This document shows, in pieces, positions 48,722 through 57,063 of a stretch of DNA of 61,835 nt (its first letter is position 1; every line of letters begins with the position of its first letter). The notes under the pieces are model-generated. The model saw nothing but the letters and a program-made list of their open reading frames with translations, had not been told where the DNA came from and made no database searches. The stretch comes from a bacterium (GTDB lineage Bacteria > Sysuimicrobiota > Sysuimicrobiia > Sysuimicrobiales > Segetimicrobiaceae): the NCBI GenBank assembly GCA_035703895.1, contig DASSXJ010000154.1, positions 1-61,835 on the forward strand, given 5' to 3'. The translations under genes were made by a program, and so were the position numbers.

Positions 48722-49611
48722 TGGGACCGCAGGCCGCGGCAGTTGGGCAGTGGACGGAGCGCCGCCGTCGCGCCACGGAACTGGCGGAGCGCTGGCCGTT
48801 TGCCACAGAGGTGCTGACGTTTTACACGGCGCTTCTCGACGCGCAGGAGCGGGCCTATGAAACGGCCCGGGCGGAATTGTCCGATCCTTCTCGGACAGTC
48901 CCCTATGCCGTCGCCCGCGTCCTGCCCATGGTGAGAGCGGTGACCACTGCCACCGGGCCCCAGAAGCTGGCGCGCGCGGTGGCCGATCTGCCTCCAGCTG
49001 GAGGGAACGGGTCCACCGCACAGTGGGAGGAGAAAGTGAAGCGCTGGCTCGACGGCGGGGAACTGTCCGCAGTCGACCGCTACATGGCTCGCGCCGCGGT
49101 CGGACCGGTGCTCGAGGCGCTCGGCCAGGCATTCGGCCGAGTGTGGGACGGACCGCGCGATGCGCGCCACTGTCCCCATTGCGGCGGCCTGCCCCAAGTC
49201 AGCGTCCTCGCCTCTACGGGCGAGGACCTGGTCGCCCCCCGTCGCTATCTGGAGTGCTCCCGGTGCGCCCGGCGGTGGGCGTATCCACGCATGACCTGCG
49301 CCGGATGCGGCGAGACCGAGGCCCACCACCTACCGATCTTTGCCGAGGAGGGCACCACCGAGGCCGAGGCGACAGGCACGGTGGTACGGGGATTGGGGGC
49401 CGCTCCCGCCGGGACGCCGGCCGCCGGCGCGCGCTTTCGGCACGTCAGCATCTATGCCTGCCGGAGTTGCTCTCGCTATCTGCTGAACGTTGATCTCAGC
49501 CGGGATGCCCGCGCGGTTCCGGTGGTCGATGAGATGGCAGCCGTGCCGCTTGATCTGTACGCCAGGGAACAGGGCGTCATGAAGATCGTGCCCAATCTCA
49601 TGGGCCTCTGA
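48721..49611 (+). CDS. fdhE: Formate dehydrogenase accessory protein FdhE
   Basis: Cytosolic maturation protein of 296 residues needed for active respiratory formate dehydrogenases. The C-terminal half has the rubredoxin-like metal motifs of FdhE: CPHCGG near 150, CSRC near 180, CAGC near 194 and CRSC near 246, followed by YLLNVDLSRDARAVPVVDEMAAVPLDLYARE. The N-terminal half is helical and less conserved. The start overlaps the fdhA stop as TGATG; a GTG three bases earlier is equivalent. FdhE in E. coli binds the catalytic subunit, fitting the coupled expression seen here. Confidence 0.92.
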   Translation: MGPQAAAVGQWTERRRRATELAERWPFATEVLTFYTALLDAQERAYETARAELSDPSRTVPYAVARVLPMVRAVTTATGPQKLARAVADLPPAGGNGSTAQWEEKVKRWLDGGELSAVDRYMARAAVGPVLEALGQAFGRVWDGPRDARHCPHCGGLPQVSVLASTGEDLVAPRRYLECSRCARRWAYPRMTCAGCGETEAHHLPIFAEEGTTEAEATGTVVRGLGAAPAGTPAAGARFRHVSIYACRSCSRYLLNVDLSRDARAVPVVDEMAAVPLDLYAREQGVMKIVPNLMGL

Positions 49612-49626
49612 AGGGAGCTGGGGAAG

Positions 49627-50457
49627 ATGCCGGAGGCGGTAGGCTTCTTCACAGACACCAGCGTCTGCATCGGCTGCAAAGCCTGCGAGGTGGCCTGCAA
49701 GGAGTGGAACCAGCTCAAGGGCAACAAGCCTGTGTTCCTCGACAGCTTCGACAACACGGGCAAGCTCGACGAGGAGAACTGGCGCCACGTCGCGTTTATC
49801 GACAAGGTTCCCGAGGCTCCCGCGACCACGGGCAACGGGGCGGCGTGGCTGATGTTCTCGGATGTGTGCAAGCACTGCAAACACGCCAGCTGTTTGGAAG
49901 TGTGCCCCACAGGGGCGATCATCCGGACCGAGTTCGACACGGTGTTCATCCAGCAAGATGTCTGTAATGGCTGTCGGGACTGCATCTCCGCCTGCCCCTT
50001 CGGCGTGATCGGGTTCAACGAGCTGTCGGGCACCGTGCACAAGTGCACCTTCTGCTACGATCGACTGCAAAGTGGCCTGATGCCGGCCTGCGCCAAGGTC
50101 TGCCCAACCCAGGCGATTCAGTTCGGGCCGCTGAGTGAGATGCAGAAGAAGGCCGATGCGCGGCTGGGGACCCTCCGTGCCCAAGGTAATACGCAGGCTA
50201 GTCTCTACGGTCGGGACGACAAGATCTACGGGGGCCTCAACGCGTTCTTCCTGCTCATGGACAAGCCGGAGGTCTACGGACTCCCCAACGCGCAGAATGC
50301 GGTCCTCCCGCGGCGCAACAACCGGATGAGCTATCTCGGCATCGTCGTGACCGCCGCCCTCAGCATGGTGGCCGGCCTCGTCGCGTTCCGCGACCGGGGA
50401 GAAGCCAGGCGGGCTGAGGAGGCGGCCCGCCAGACCGACACGACGAAGAGGTCGTAG
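49627..50457 (+). CDS. fdhB: Formate dehydrogenase iron-sulfur subunit (4Fe-4S, FdnH/HybA type)
   Basis: Electron-transfer subunit of 276 residues. Four [4Fe-4S] motifs are visible: CIGCKACEVAC near 16-26, CKHCKHASCLEVC near 81-93, CNGCRDCISAC near 114-124 and CTFC with CAKVC near 141-160. A C-terminal hydrophobic helix (YLGIVVTAALSMVAGLVAF, about 236-254) anchors it, as in FdnH. It passes electrons from the catalytic subunit to the membrane protein encoded three bases later. No signal peptide is present, consistent with co-export with the Tat-dependent large subunit. A GGAGCTGGGG stretch precedes the ATG. Confidence 0.93.
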   Translation: MPEAVGFFTDTSVCIGCKACEVACKEWNQLKGNKPVFLDSFDNTGKLDEENWRHVAFIDKVPEAPATTGNGAAWLMFSDVCKHCKHASCLEVCPTGAIIRTEFDTVFIQQDVCNGCRDCISACPFGVIGFNELSGTVHKCTFCYDRLQSGLMPACAKVCPTQAIQFGPLSEMQKKADARLGTLRAQGNTQASLYGRDDKIYGGLNAFFLLMDKPEVYGLPNAQNAVLPRRNNRMSYLGIVVTAALSMVAGLVAFRDRGEARRAEEAARQTDTTKRS

Positions 50458-50460
50458 GCG

Positions 50461-51381
50461 ATGGCAGAGCACTTCGTTCAGCCTCCGCACTGGGAATGGT
50501 ACATTCTCGGGTATTTCTTCCTCGGCGGGCTCAGTGGGGGCACGTATGCGCTGGCGACCATGCTGAGGATCTGGGGCGGTCCTCGCGACGAGACAACTGT
50601 CAGGATCGGGTTCCTTACGGCCTTTCCGCTGCTCGTGGCATGTCCCATCTTGCTCTCGATCGATCTTGGGCAGCCGCTCCGTTTCTGGCACATGCTGATC
50701 GAGACCACGCCCGGCCACGTGGGCCTGGTGTTTAAGTACTGGTCGCCGATGTCGGTCGGGAGCTGGGTGCTGCTGATCTACGGCGTCTTCGCGTTTGTCT
50801 CGTTCCTGGAGGTGCTGGTGCCCGGTGGCCTCTCGCTGCCCCGTATCCTCTCCGGCGGGATCGGCCGCATTTTTATCGTCGTGGGGTCTATCCTGGGTCT
50901 CTTCGTCGCATCGTATACCGGGGTGCTGCTGAGCGTCTCGAACCAGCCGATTTGGAGCGACACCTGGGCCCTCGGAGGTCTCTTCCTCGCGTCGAGCCTG
51001 GGCGGGTCGGCGGCGCTGCTCTCCTGGTTGGCGCGGCATCGCCCGGAGGCGGAGGGGACCGAGCGCCGCCTTTTCTTTGCGGACCGCTCCTTTGCGCTGT
51101 TGGAGCTAGTCTTGATCGCCCTATTCTTTGTGAACCTCGCGGGCGCCGGGACGCTGGCGAGAGCCCTTGCGGGACCCTGGGTAGGATTTTGGGGGTTGGT
51201 GGTCGCGAGCCTTCTCCTCCCGCTCGCCGGCCTGGGGAGGCCACGCACCGCGGTCGCGGCCGGTTCGGGCTCGGCGCCTGCCGGCCGCGCGGCGGGTGGA
51301 TCGCGTACCATGGTCCTTGCCGGCGTGCTGATCGGTGTGCTGTTGATGCGGTTCGTGGTGATCTTCAGCGCACAGTTCTGA
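50461..51381 (+). CDS. NrfD/PsrC family membrane subunit of formate dehydrogenase
   Basis: Polytopic membrane protein of 306 residues with about eight helices. It begins HFVQPPHWEWYILGYFFLGGLSGGTYALATML, the NrfD-family first helix, followed by PILLSIDLGQPLRFWHML and a GSWVLLIYGVFAFVSFLEVL helix. NrfD-type proteins oxidise or reduce quinones without haem. Here it replaces the cytochrome b556 (FdnI) of the enterobacterial enzyme, so electrons from formate should enter the quinone pool through a haem-free subunit. The C-terminal part contains an Ala/Gly-rich loop before the last helix. Three bases separate it from fdhB. Confidence 0.9.
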   Translation: MAEHFVQPPHWEWYILGYFFLGGLSGGTYALATMLRIWGGPRDETTVRIGFLTAFPLLVACPILLSIDLGQPLRFWHMLIETTPGHVGLVFKYWSPMSVGSWVLLIYGVFAFVSFLEVLVPGGLSLPRILSGGIGRIFIVVGSILGLFVASYTGVLLSVSNQPIWSDTWALGGLFLASSLGGSAALLSWLARHRPEAEGTERRLFFADRSFALLELVLIALFFVNLAGAGTLARALAGPWVGFWGLVVASLLLPLAGLGRPRTAVAAGSGSAPAGRAAGGSRTMVLAGVLIGVLLMRFVVIFSAQF

Positions 51382-51493
51382 TCTAGGCTCGCACTCGCGC
51401 CACCTCCCCGCACCGACGGCCGGATTGACACGGCCCAACAAGAGACTCGACAATAGACTCACCTGCCGGACCCACTCCTCGTCAGGCAGGACG

Positions 51494-53278
51494 GTGAGGC
51501 GCGTGTCGCGACTCGAAGACGCCGTAGAGCGGTTGCTGGCGGCGACGACCCCGCTGCCGTTGGAGTCCGTCCCCATCTGGGAGGCGGACGGGCGAGTCGC
51601 GGCCGCAGATGTGGACGCGCCGGGGCCGGTTCCCCACTTTCCCAGGCCCGCGATGGACGGCTATGTGTGCCACGACGCGGATCTCCGCGACGCGTCCCCC
51701 GGCCGGCCCGCGATCCTCCGGATCACCGGCGCGGTCCGCATGGGAGACCTGCCGGGCCGCGGTCCCGGGCCGGGGGAAGCGTGGTCGATCACCACGGGGG
51801 CGCCGCTGCCGGAACGCGGCGATCGGATCCTGCCCGTGGAGGCGGTCCGTCTCGCCGGTGATCAGGTGAGGGTTGAACAGCCACCCAGCGGGAAAACACA
51901 CATCGTCACCGCCGGGGAGGCGATTCGCGAGGGCGCCCCGTTGATCAGGAGGGGCGAGGTCATCCGGCCGGCAGGTGCCGGGGCCCTGGCCGCGTGTGGT
52001 GTCGGGACGGTGCGCGTGCACCGCCGCCCCCGTATCGCTCTTGTCTCGACCGGAGACGAACTGGTCGATGTGACCGAGGCGGCGGCGCCGCTCCCGCGCG
52101 GGCGGGTGTTCAACAGCAACGCCGTGACCCTGGGCGGCTTGCTCCGCACCCTCGGGTGTGAGGTCCAGTATCGCGGCATCGTGCGTGATGCTCCGGAGGA
52201 GTTGCGCGCCGCATTTGCCGCGCTCCGCGACGAGTTCGACGTGGTGCTGTCGACAGGGGGAGTGTCGATCGGCCGGCACGACGCGGTTCACCGCACCTGG
52301 CTCGACCTCGGGGCGCAGCGGATCGTCGGTCGCGTCGATCTCAAGCCCGGCGGTCCATTCTTTGCGGGGCGGTTACGCGACTCCTGGGGCGTGGGCCTTT
52401 CGGGCACCCCGGTGGCCTGCCTCGCCGCGTTCCACCTGCTGGTGCGCCCATTCTTCGCGCGATTGGCAGGGCAGCGGCACGCGGTCAGACCCCTCCAGCA
52501 GGTCACGCTCGCAGATGCGATCGGCCGCCCCACGGACCGGATGCGCGCGCTATGGGCACGCACGCATCCTGCCGAGTCCGGACGCACGATGGCCACGGTT
52601 CTCGACGGCGACGATGTCGGCGACTTCGCCTCGCTGCTCCACGCCACCGCGTTGGTGCTCATCCCACCGGGATCCCCTCCGCTGCCTGCCGGATCCCGCG
52701 TCACGGCGCTGTTGTTGGACCGCGAGGAGGACCGCGATCGATTGGTCGTCACCCCGCCCCGCCCGGGCCCACTCGTGATCGGAGTGGTCGGGGAATCGGG
52801 GAGCGGGAAGACGACCGTGATCGTCGATGTGGTTCGGAGGCTGGCGGAAGACGGCATCCGCGTCGCGGCCGTAAAGCACGCCGCCCACGGGTTCGACCTT
52901 GACCGCGAGGGGAGCGACAGCGCCCGCGTGGCCGGTGCGGGCGCGGCATTGGTGGTGCTGGCGGGGCCCACGGAGACCGTGCTGCGCATCACCGCCCCGC
53001 TGCGCTCTCCTGATCATGCCGCGGGCCTTGCGACCCTCGTCGCCGAGCAGATCTGGGGAGAGCTCCCCGCGCTCGTGCTCGTCGAGGGCTTTCAACACCC
53101 GTCCGGACCCGTCATTACCGTCGGCCCGCAGAAGCCGGGCGCAGCGGCGGGGGAGGTGCTCGCTGCGGTTCTCGCGGTGAACGGCGTGAACGGGCAGCGG
53201 CTGGAGACGGAGCTCCAGCGGGTCTCAGAAGCCGTGCGCTCTCGAGTACGGGCAGGACAAGCGGAATGGCCTCGCTGA
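51494..53278 (+). CDS. MoeA-MobB fusion protein (molybdenum cofactor synthesis)
   Basis: Bifunctional protein of about 594 residues from GTG 51494. The MoeA domain (about 1-420) inserts molybdate into adenylated molybdopterin; motifs are RPAMDGYV, SITTGAPLP, LVSTGDELVD, GGVSIGRHD and LKPGGPFFAG, with GLSGTPVACLAAF in place of the usual GLPGNPVS. The MobB domain follows from about residue 427: a Walker A GESGSGKTT at 433-441, VAAVKHAAHGFDLDREGSDS and VLVEGFQ. MobB aids attachment of GMP to make bis-MGD, the cofactor form used by formate dehydrogenase. Placement inside the fdh cluster supports dedicated cofactor supply. The frame extends upstream to 51425, but the conserved MoeA start (RLEDAVERLL) favours 51494 or GTG 51503. 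Confidence 0.9.
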   Translation: MRRVSRLEDAVERLLAATTPLPLESVPIWEADGRVAAADVDAPGPVPHFPRPAMDGYVCHDADLRDASPGRPAILRITGAVRMGDLPGRGPGPGEAWSITTGAPLPERGDRILPVEAVRLAGDQVRVEQPPSGKTHIVTAGEAIREGAPLIRRGEVIRPAGAGALAACGVGTVRVHRRPRIALVSTGDELVDVTEAAAPLPRGRVFNSNAVTLGGLLRTLGCEVQYRGIVRDAPEELRAAFAALRDEFDVVLSTGGVSIGRHDAVHRTWLDLGAQRIVGRVDLKPGGPFFAGRLRDSWGVGLSGTPVACLAAFHLLVRPFFARLAGQRHAVRPLQQVTLADAIGRPTDRMRALWARTHPAESGRTMATVLDGDDVGDFASLLHATALVLIPPGSPPLPAGSRVTALLLDREEDRDRLVVTPPRPGPLVIGVVGESGSGKTTVIVDVVRRLAEDGIRVAAVKHAAHGFDLDREGSDSARVAGAGAALVVLAGPTETVLRITAPLRSPDHAAGLATLVAEQIWGELPALVLVEGFQHPSGPVITVGPQKPGAAAGEVLAAVLAVNGVNGQRLETELQRVSEAVRSRVRAGQAEWPR

Positions 53279-53357
53279 TCCTGAGGGCGGCATCGATTGA
53301 CGCTCTTCTGGGCCGATGCTACCATGGCCGCGACGACGTCACCTCTCGAGGTCGGCA

Positions 53358-54284
53358 GTGGCAACCCCAATCAATCGTCTAGCGGCAATGGAGGGCGATC
53401 CAGGTCCCGAGCCTCCTCGCACGAGCACGACGAGACGGCGCGTCGGCCAGGTACAGGGAGGCGCGGCGCGGATTCGCGACGACGTGCTGGCGGTCGAAGA
53501 GCCGCTCGAGATCCGCCTGTACCCCGGCGACGGCCGGCCACATGTGCAGATCTCCGTCACCATGCGCACTCCAGGGCACGATTTTGAGCTGGCCGCGGGC
53601 TTCCTCTTCACCGAAGGGATCGTGCGGGACGCGGGGCAGGTCGACCATATCAATTACTGCGCGGACCATACACTCGAGAGCGCGCAGCGCTACAATATCG
53701 TGAACGTCTTCCTGCGACCGGGCGTGCCGTTCGACGCGGAGCGCCTCCGGCGGAACTTCTACACGACCTCGAGTTGCGGGGTATGCGGAAAGGCCTCGAT
53801 CGAGGCGATTCAAGTCCGGGGCATCTGCCCCATCCACGACGACGCGTTCGCAGTGGAGGGCGAGGTGTTCGCCCGGCTCGGCGGTGCCCTGCGCGGGTCG
53901 CAGGCGATCTTTGACAAGACCGGGGGGCTGCACGCGGCCGCGCTCTTTGACAGCGCCGGTCAACTGCTCGCCACCCGGGAGGATGTGGGACGGCATAACG
54001 CAGTGGACAAGCTCGTCGGCGATGCGTTTCTCCGGCACCAGCTCCCACTCAGCCGGCGCCTGCTGATGGTCAGCGGCAGGGCGAGCTTCGAGATCATGCA
54101 GAAGGCCGCCGCAGCCGGCATCCCCCTGGTGGCGGCCGTGTCCGCCCCCTCGAGCCTCGCCTGCGACCTCGCCCGTGCCTTCGGGATGACCCTCGTCGGG
54201 TTTCTGCGGGGCGATCGGTTCACGGTGTACACCGGGTCGCACAGGATCCGGCGGGACGGAACACCGCTCACCAACGTCGAGTAA
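53358..54284 (+). CDS. fdhD: Formate dehydrogenase accessory sulfurtransferase FdhD
   Basis: FdhD transfers sulfur from cysteine desulfurase to the Mo-bisMGD cofactor, which formate dehydrogenases need for activity. Signatures visible are VEEPLEIRLYPG, TPGHDFELAAGFLFTEGIV, the catalytic loop with CGVC (TTSSCGVCGKASIEAI), GGLHAAALFD, REDVGRHNAVDKLVG, GRASFEIMQKAAAAGIPLVAAVSAPSSLA. Length is about 308 residues from GTG 53358, with AGGT a few bases upstream; ATG 53388 and ATG 53316 are other starts in frame. It follows moeA-mobB by about 80 bases and precedes the FdhF/YdeP-like gene by ten. Confidence 0.93.
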   Translation: MATPINRLAAMEGDPGPEPPRTSTTRRRVGQVQGGAARIRDDVLAVEEPLEIRLYPGDGRPHVQISVTMRTPGHDFELAAGFLFTEGIVRDAGQVDHINYCADHTLESAQRYNIVNVFLRPGVPFDAERLRRNFYTTSSCGVCGKASIEAIQVRGICPIHDDAFAVEGEVFARLGGALRGSQAIFDKTGGLHAAALFDSAGQLLATREDVGRHNAVDKLVGDAFLRHQLPLSRRLLMVSGRASFEIMQKAAAAGIPLVAAVSAPSSLACDLARAFGMTLVGFLRGDRFTVYTGSHRIRRDGTPLTNVE

Positions 54285-54294
54285 CCCTCTTCCT

Positions 54295-56562
54295 GTGACC
54301 GTCCGCCAGCGCGGCGACCGCACGCGATCCCGGCGGTATGTAGGGCCCTCGCCTATGGGGTTGGGCTACACGAAGCCCAACCACTATCTCGAGATGGCCA
54401 AGGTGCTCGGCGAGAACCGCGATCAGCTCGCCTACGCCTGGCGGATCCTCAACAACGGGTGCTGCGACGGATGCGCGCTCGGCACGGTCGGATTGCGCGA
54501 TTGGACGATCAGCGGAATCCATCTTTGCACGATCAGACTCAAGTTGCTTCGGCTCAACACGATGCCCGCCGCGGATGTCCGGGTGCTGGAACACCCCGAA
54601 CGGTTGCGGGGGCTTTCGGCCAAATCGCTGCGGCGGCTGGGACGACTTCCCTATCCGATGGTCTGGCGTCGGGGGGAGCCCGGCTACCGGCGCGTTGCCT
54701 GGGACGAGGCGCTCACCGTCTGCGGCGAGCAGGTCCGCCGGGTAATGGCCGAAGATCCCGACCGGATGTACTTCTATATGACGTCCCGGGGCATGACGAA
54801 CGAGGCCTACTTTGTCTTCCAGAAGGTCGCCCGGTTCCTCGGGACCAACAACGTCGACAACGCCGCCCGCGTGTGCCATGCGGCCAGCACCACGGGGCTC
54901 AACGCGACGATTGGATACGGCGCGACGACGTGTTCCTACACCGATTGGATCGGGACGGATCTGTTGCTCCTTATCGGCACCAACCTCGCCAACAATCAGC
55001 CCGTGGCCGTCAAGTACATCGACGAGGCCAAGAAGCGGGGGACGCGCGTCGTGGTGGTCAACCCCTATCGCGAGGAAGGCCTCGATCGTTACTGGGTCCC
55101 GTCATCGTGGGATAGCGCGGCGTTCGGCACCCGCATCATGGATGCGTTCTTCCAGGTCGGCGTCGGCGGGGATGCGGCGTTCCTGACCGGCGCGCTCAAG
55201 CACCTCATCGAGACGAACAGGGTCAACGGGGACTTCATCGACCGGTACACGGTCGGGTTCGACGACCTGCAGCAGTACGCGCGGGCAGTGCCGTGGGGCG
55301 CACTCGAGCGCGCGGCGGGGACGACCGCCGCGGAGATGCGCCGGTTTGCGGATCTCTATGCGGGCGTCGAGACGTCGATCTCGGTGTGGTCGATGGGCAT
55401 CACCCAGCACGAGCACGGAGCGCAGAACGTCTTTGCGATCAGCAACCTGGCTCTTGCCTTGGGGCGCATCGGCCGCCCCCACACCGGCCTGATGCCGATA
55501 CGCGGCCACTCGGGTGTCCAGGGGGGTGCCGAGGTCGGAGCCGTTCCGAACGCATACGGGCTGGGGCGCAAGGTCGGCGACCCCGAGACGATGGCGGCGA
55601 TGAAAACGTTCTGGGGCTTCGACGTTCCCGGGAAGCCCGGGCTCACCGCCGCGGCGTCCATGAACGCCGCGCATGACGGGAAGGTCGCCCTGGTCTACTC
55701 CGTGGGAGGCAACTTCCTCGAGACGCTCCCCGACCCAGTGTACGTACGGGAAGCCCTGGATCGCATTCCGGTCAAGATCTTTCAGGATATCGTGATCAAT
55801 CCGATGATGCTCCTCGCCCCCGTCGAGGTCTCGATCATCCTCCCGGCGGCCACACGATACGAGACTCGGGGCGGGGTGACGGAGACGACGACAGAGCGCC
55901 GGATCGTCTTCAGCCCGGAGATTCCGGGGCGTCGGATCGGCGACGCCAAACCGGAATGGGAGATTCCCATGCTCATCGCCGAGCGGGCATGCCGCGACCG
56001 CCGCCATCTGATCCACTTCGATTCGACCGCGCAGATTCGTGACGAGATCGCGCGGGTCATCCCGCTCTATGACGGGATCCAGCGGCTCCGCCAGAAGGGG
56101 GACCAGGTGCAGTGGGGCGGACCGAGGCTGTGTGCCGACTACCGCTTCAACACCCTAGACGGCAAGGCGCGCTTCGTGATTCCTCACTGGCCGGAACGCG
56201 ATACCCCGCCCGGAATGTTCTGCGTCACCACCCGCCGCGGGAACCAGTTCAACAGCATGGTGTGGGGTGAGCACGATCCCCTCACGGGTTCCGACCGGGA
56301 TGACGTCATCATCTCGGCCGAAGATGCACGCCGCCTGACCCTGAAGAAAGGCGATCCCGTCCTCTTGCGCTCAGAGGTGGGAAGATTTTGGGGCAAGGTG
56401 AGGATCGCGGAGATCGCTCCGGGCACCTTAGCGGTCCACTGGCCTGAGGCCAATGCGTTGATCCGGACAGGCCGTTACGACCCGAGCTGTGGCGAGCCGG
56501 ACTACAATGCGATCTGCGACCTCAGCGCGGTAGTACCATCGGCCGGCGACGAAGGCCGCTAG
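54295..56562 (+). CDS. Molybdopterin oxidoreductase, FdhF/YdeP family (cysteine form)
   Basis: Cytosolic bis-MGD enzyme of 755 residues, the length of YdeP-type alpha subunits. No Tat or Sec signal is seen. An N-terminal Cys cluster (NNGCCDGCALG near 55-62, with another Cys in GIHLCTIRL) matches the reduced Fe-S motif of YdeP proteins. The active-site position aligned with selenocysteine of FdhF is Cys194 in NAARVCHAASTTGL. MGD contacts lie in LLIGTNLANNQPVAVKYIDEAKKRGTRVVVVNPYRE, and the C-terminal domain has FCVTTRRGNQFNSMVWGEHDPLTG. It has its own GTG start after fdhD. It may be a formate dehydrogenase or an oxidoreductase for another substrate; E. coli YdeP is linked to acid resistance, with unknown chemistry. 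Confidence 0.88.
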   Translation: MTVRQRGDRTRSRRYVGPSPMGLGYTKPNHYLEMAKVLGENRDQLAYAWRILNNGCCDGCALGTVGLRDWTISGIHLCTIRLKLLRLNTMPAADVRVLEHPERLRGLSAKSLRRLGRLPYPMVWRRGEPGYRRVAWDEALTVCGEQVRRVMAEDPDRMYFYMTSRGMTNEAYFVFQKVARFLGTNNVDNAARVCHAASTTGLNATIGYGATTCSYTDWIGTDLLLLIGTNLANNQPVAVKYIDEAKKRGTRVVVVNPYREEGLDRYWVPSSWDSAAFGTRIMDAFFQVGVGGDAAFLTGALKHLIETNRVNGDFIDRYTVGFDDLQQYARAVPWGALERAAGTTAAEMRRFADLYAGVETSISVWSMGITQHEHGAQNVFAISNLALALGRIGRPHTGLMPIRGHSGVQGGAEVGAVPNAYGLGRKVGDPETMAAMKTFWGFDVPGKPGLTAAASMNAAHDGKVALVYSVGGNFLETLPDPVYVREALDRIPVKIFQDIVINPMMLLAPVEVSIILPAATRYETRGGVTETTTERRIVFSPEIPGRRIGDAKPEWEIPMLIAERACRDRRHLIHFDSTAQIRDEIARVIPLYDGIQRLRQKGDQVQWGGPRLCADYRFNTLDGKARFVIPHWPERDTPPGMFCVTTRRGNQFNSMVWGEHDPLTGSDRDDVIISAEDARRLTLKKGDPVLLRSEVGRFWGKVRIAEIAPGTLAVHWPEANALIRTGRYDPSCGEPDYNAICDLSAVVPSAGDEGR

Positions 56563-56580
56563 GCAGGCCTCCGAGCCTGG

Positions 56581-56838
56581 TTATCCGGCGAGCCACCGCG
56601 GTTCCGCCGTCCCGGTCTCTGCGATCTGCCTCGACCACACACCGTACGACAGGCAGTAGGCGCGGATGATGTCCTCATCCTCGGCCGCGTCATCGATGTC
56701 CGGGCCGGCCGTTCTCCGCGATAGGGACAGGAGGTTCAATCGGTTGCGCTCATGGATATCGATCACCGCGCCGACAAATTCCTCGATGGTCGGGTTGGTG
56801 AGCCGCCGCAGCTCCTCGAGAATGGTCTCCATGACCAT
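56581..56838 (-). CDS. Small hypothetical protein, acidic and helical
   Basis: Not recognised. The 85-residue product reads as a helical protein: METILEELRRLTNPTIEEFVGAVIDIHERNRLN, then an acidic stretch GPDIDDAAEDEDIIRAY, then YGVWSRQIAETG. The start ATG 56838 is supported by GGAGG five bases upstream; another ATG follows two codons later. No Cys motif, signal or membrane helix is present. It is convergent with the FdhF/YdeP-like gene and divergent from the aminotransferase gene, and its upstream DNA is AT-richer. It could be a small adaptor, but nothing shows its role. Confidence 0.6.
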   Translation of the reverse strand: MVMETILEELRRLTNPTIEEFVGAVIDIHERNRLNLLSLSRRTAGPDIDDAAEDEDIIRAYCLSYGVWSRQIAETGTAEPRWLAG

Positions 56839-57063
56839 AGTCCTCCCTGGACTCAAAAATTCTCACTACCTTCATATACCCAGATCGAGGGGGGCCACAT
56901 TCCCATTCCAGAGAGTTCTTGCAAAATTGTTACAGGGCGCAGCCACGATCACTCGATCGCCTCAGGAGGGCCTCCGGAGGATGCCCCCTCCGGCCCTCGA
57001 ATACCTAGCCAGCCGCGGGCCCTGGGGCCGGCGCGCCAGACGCTTCGCCGCGAGGATGCATCG

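Noticed and set aside
56563-56580. CAGGC/GCCTG hairpin between convergent genes as a bidirectional terminator
   Set aside because: The stem has only five pairs and there is no T-run on either strand.
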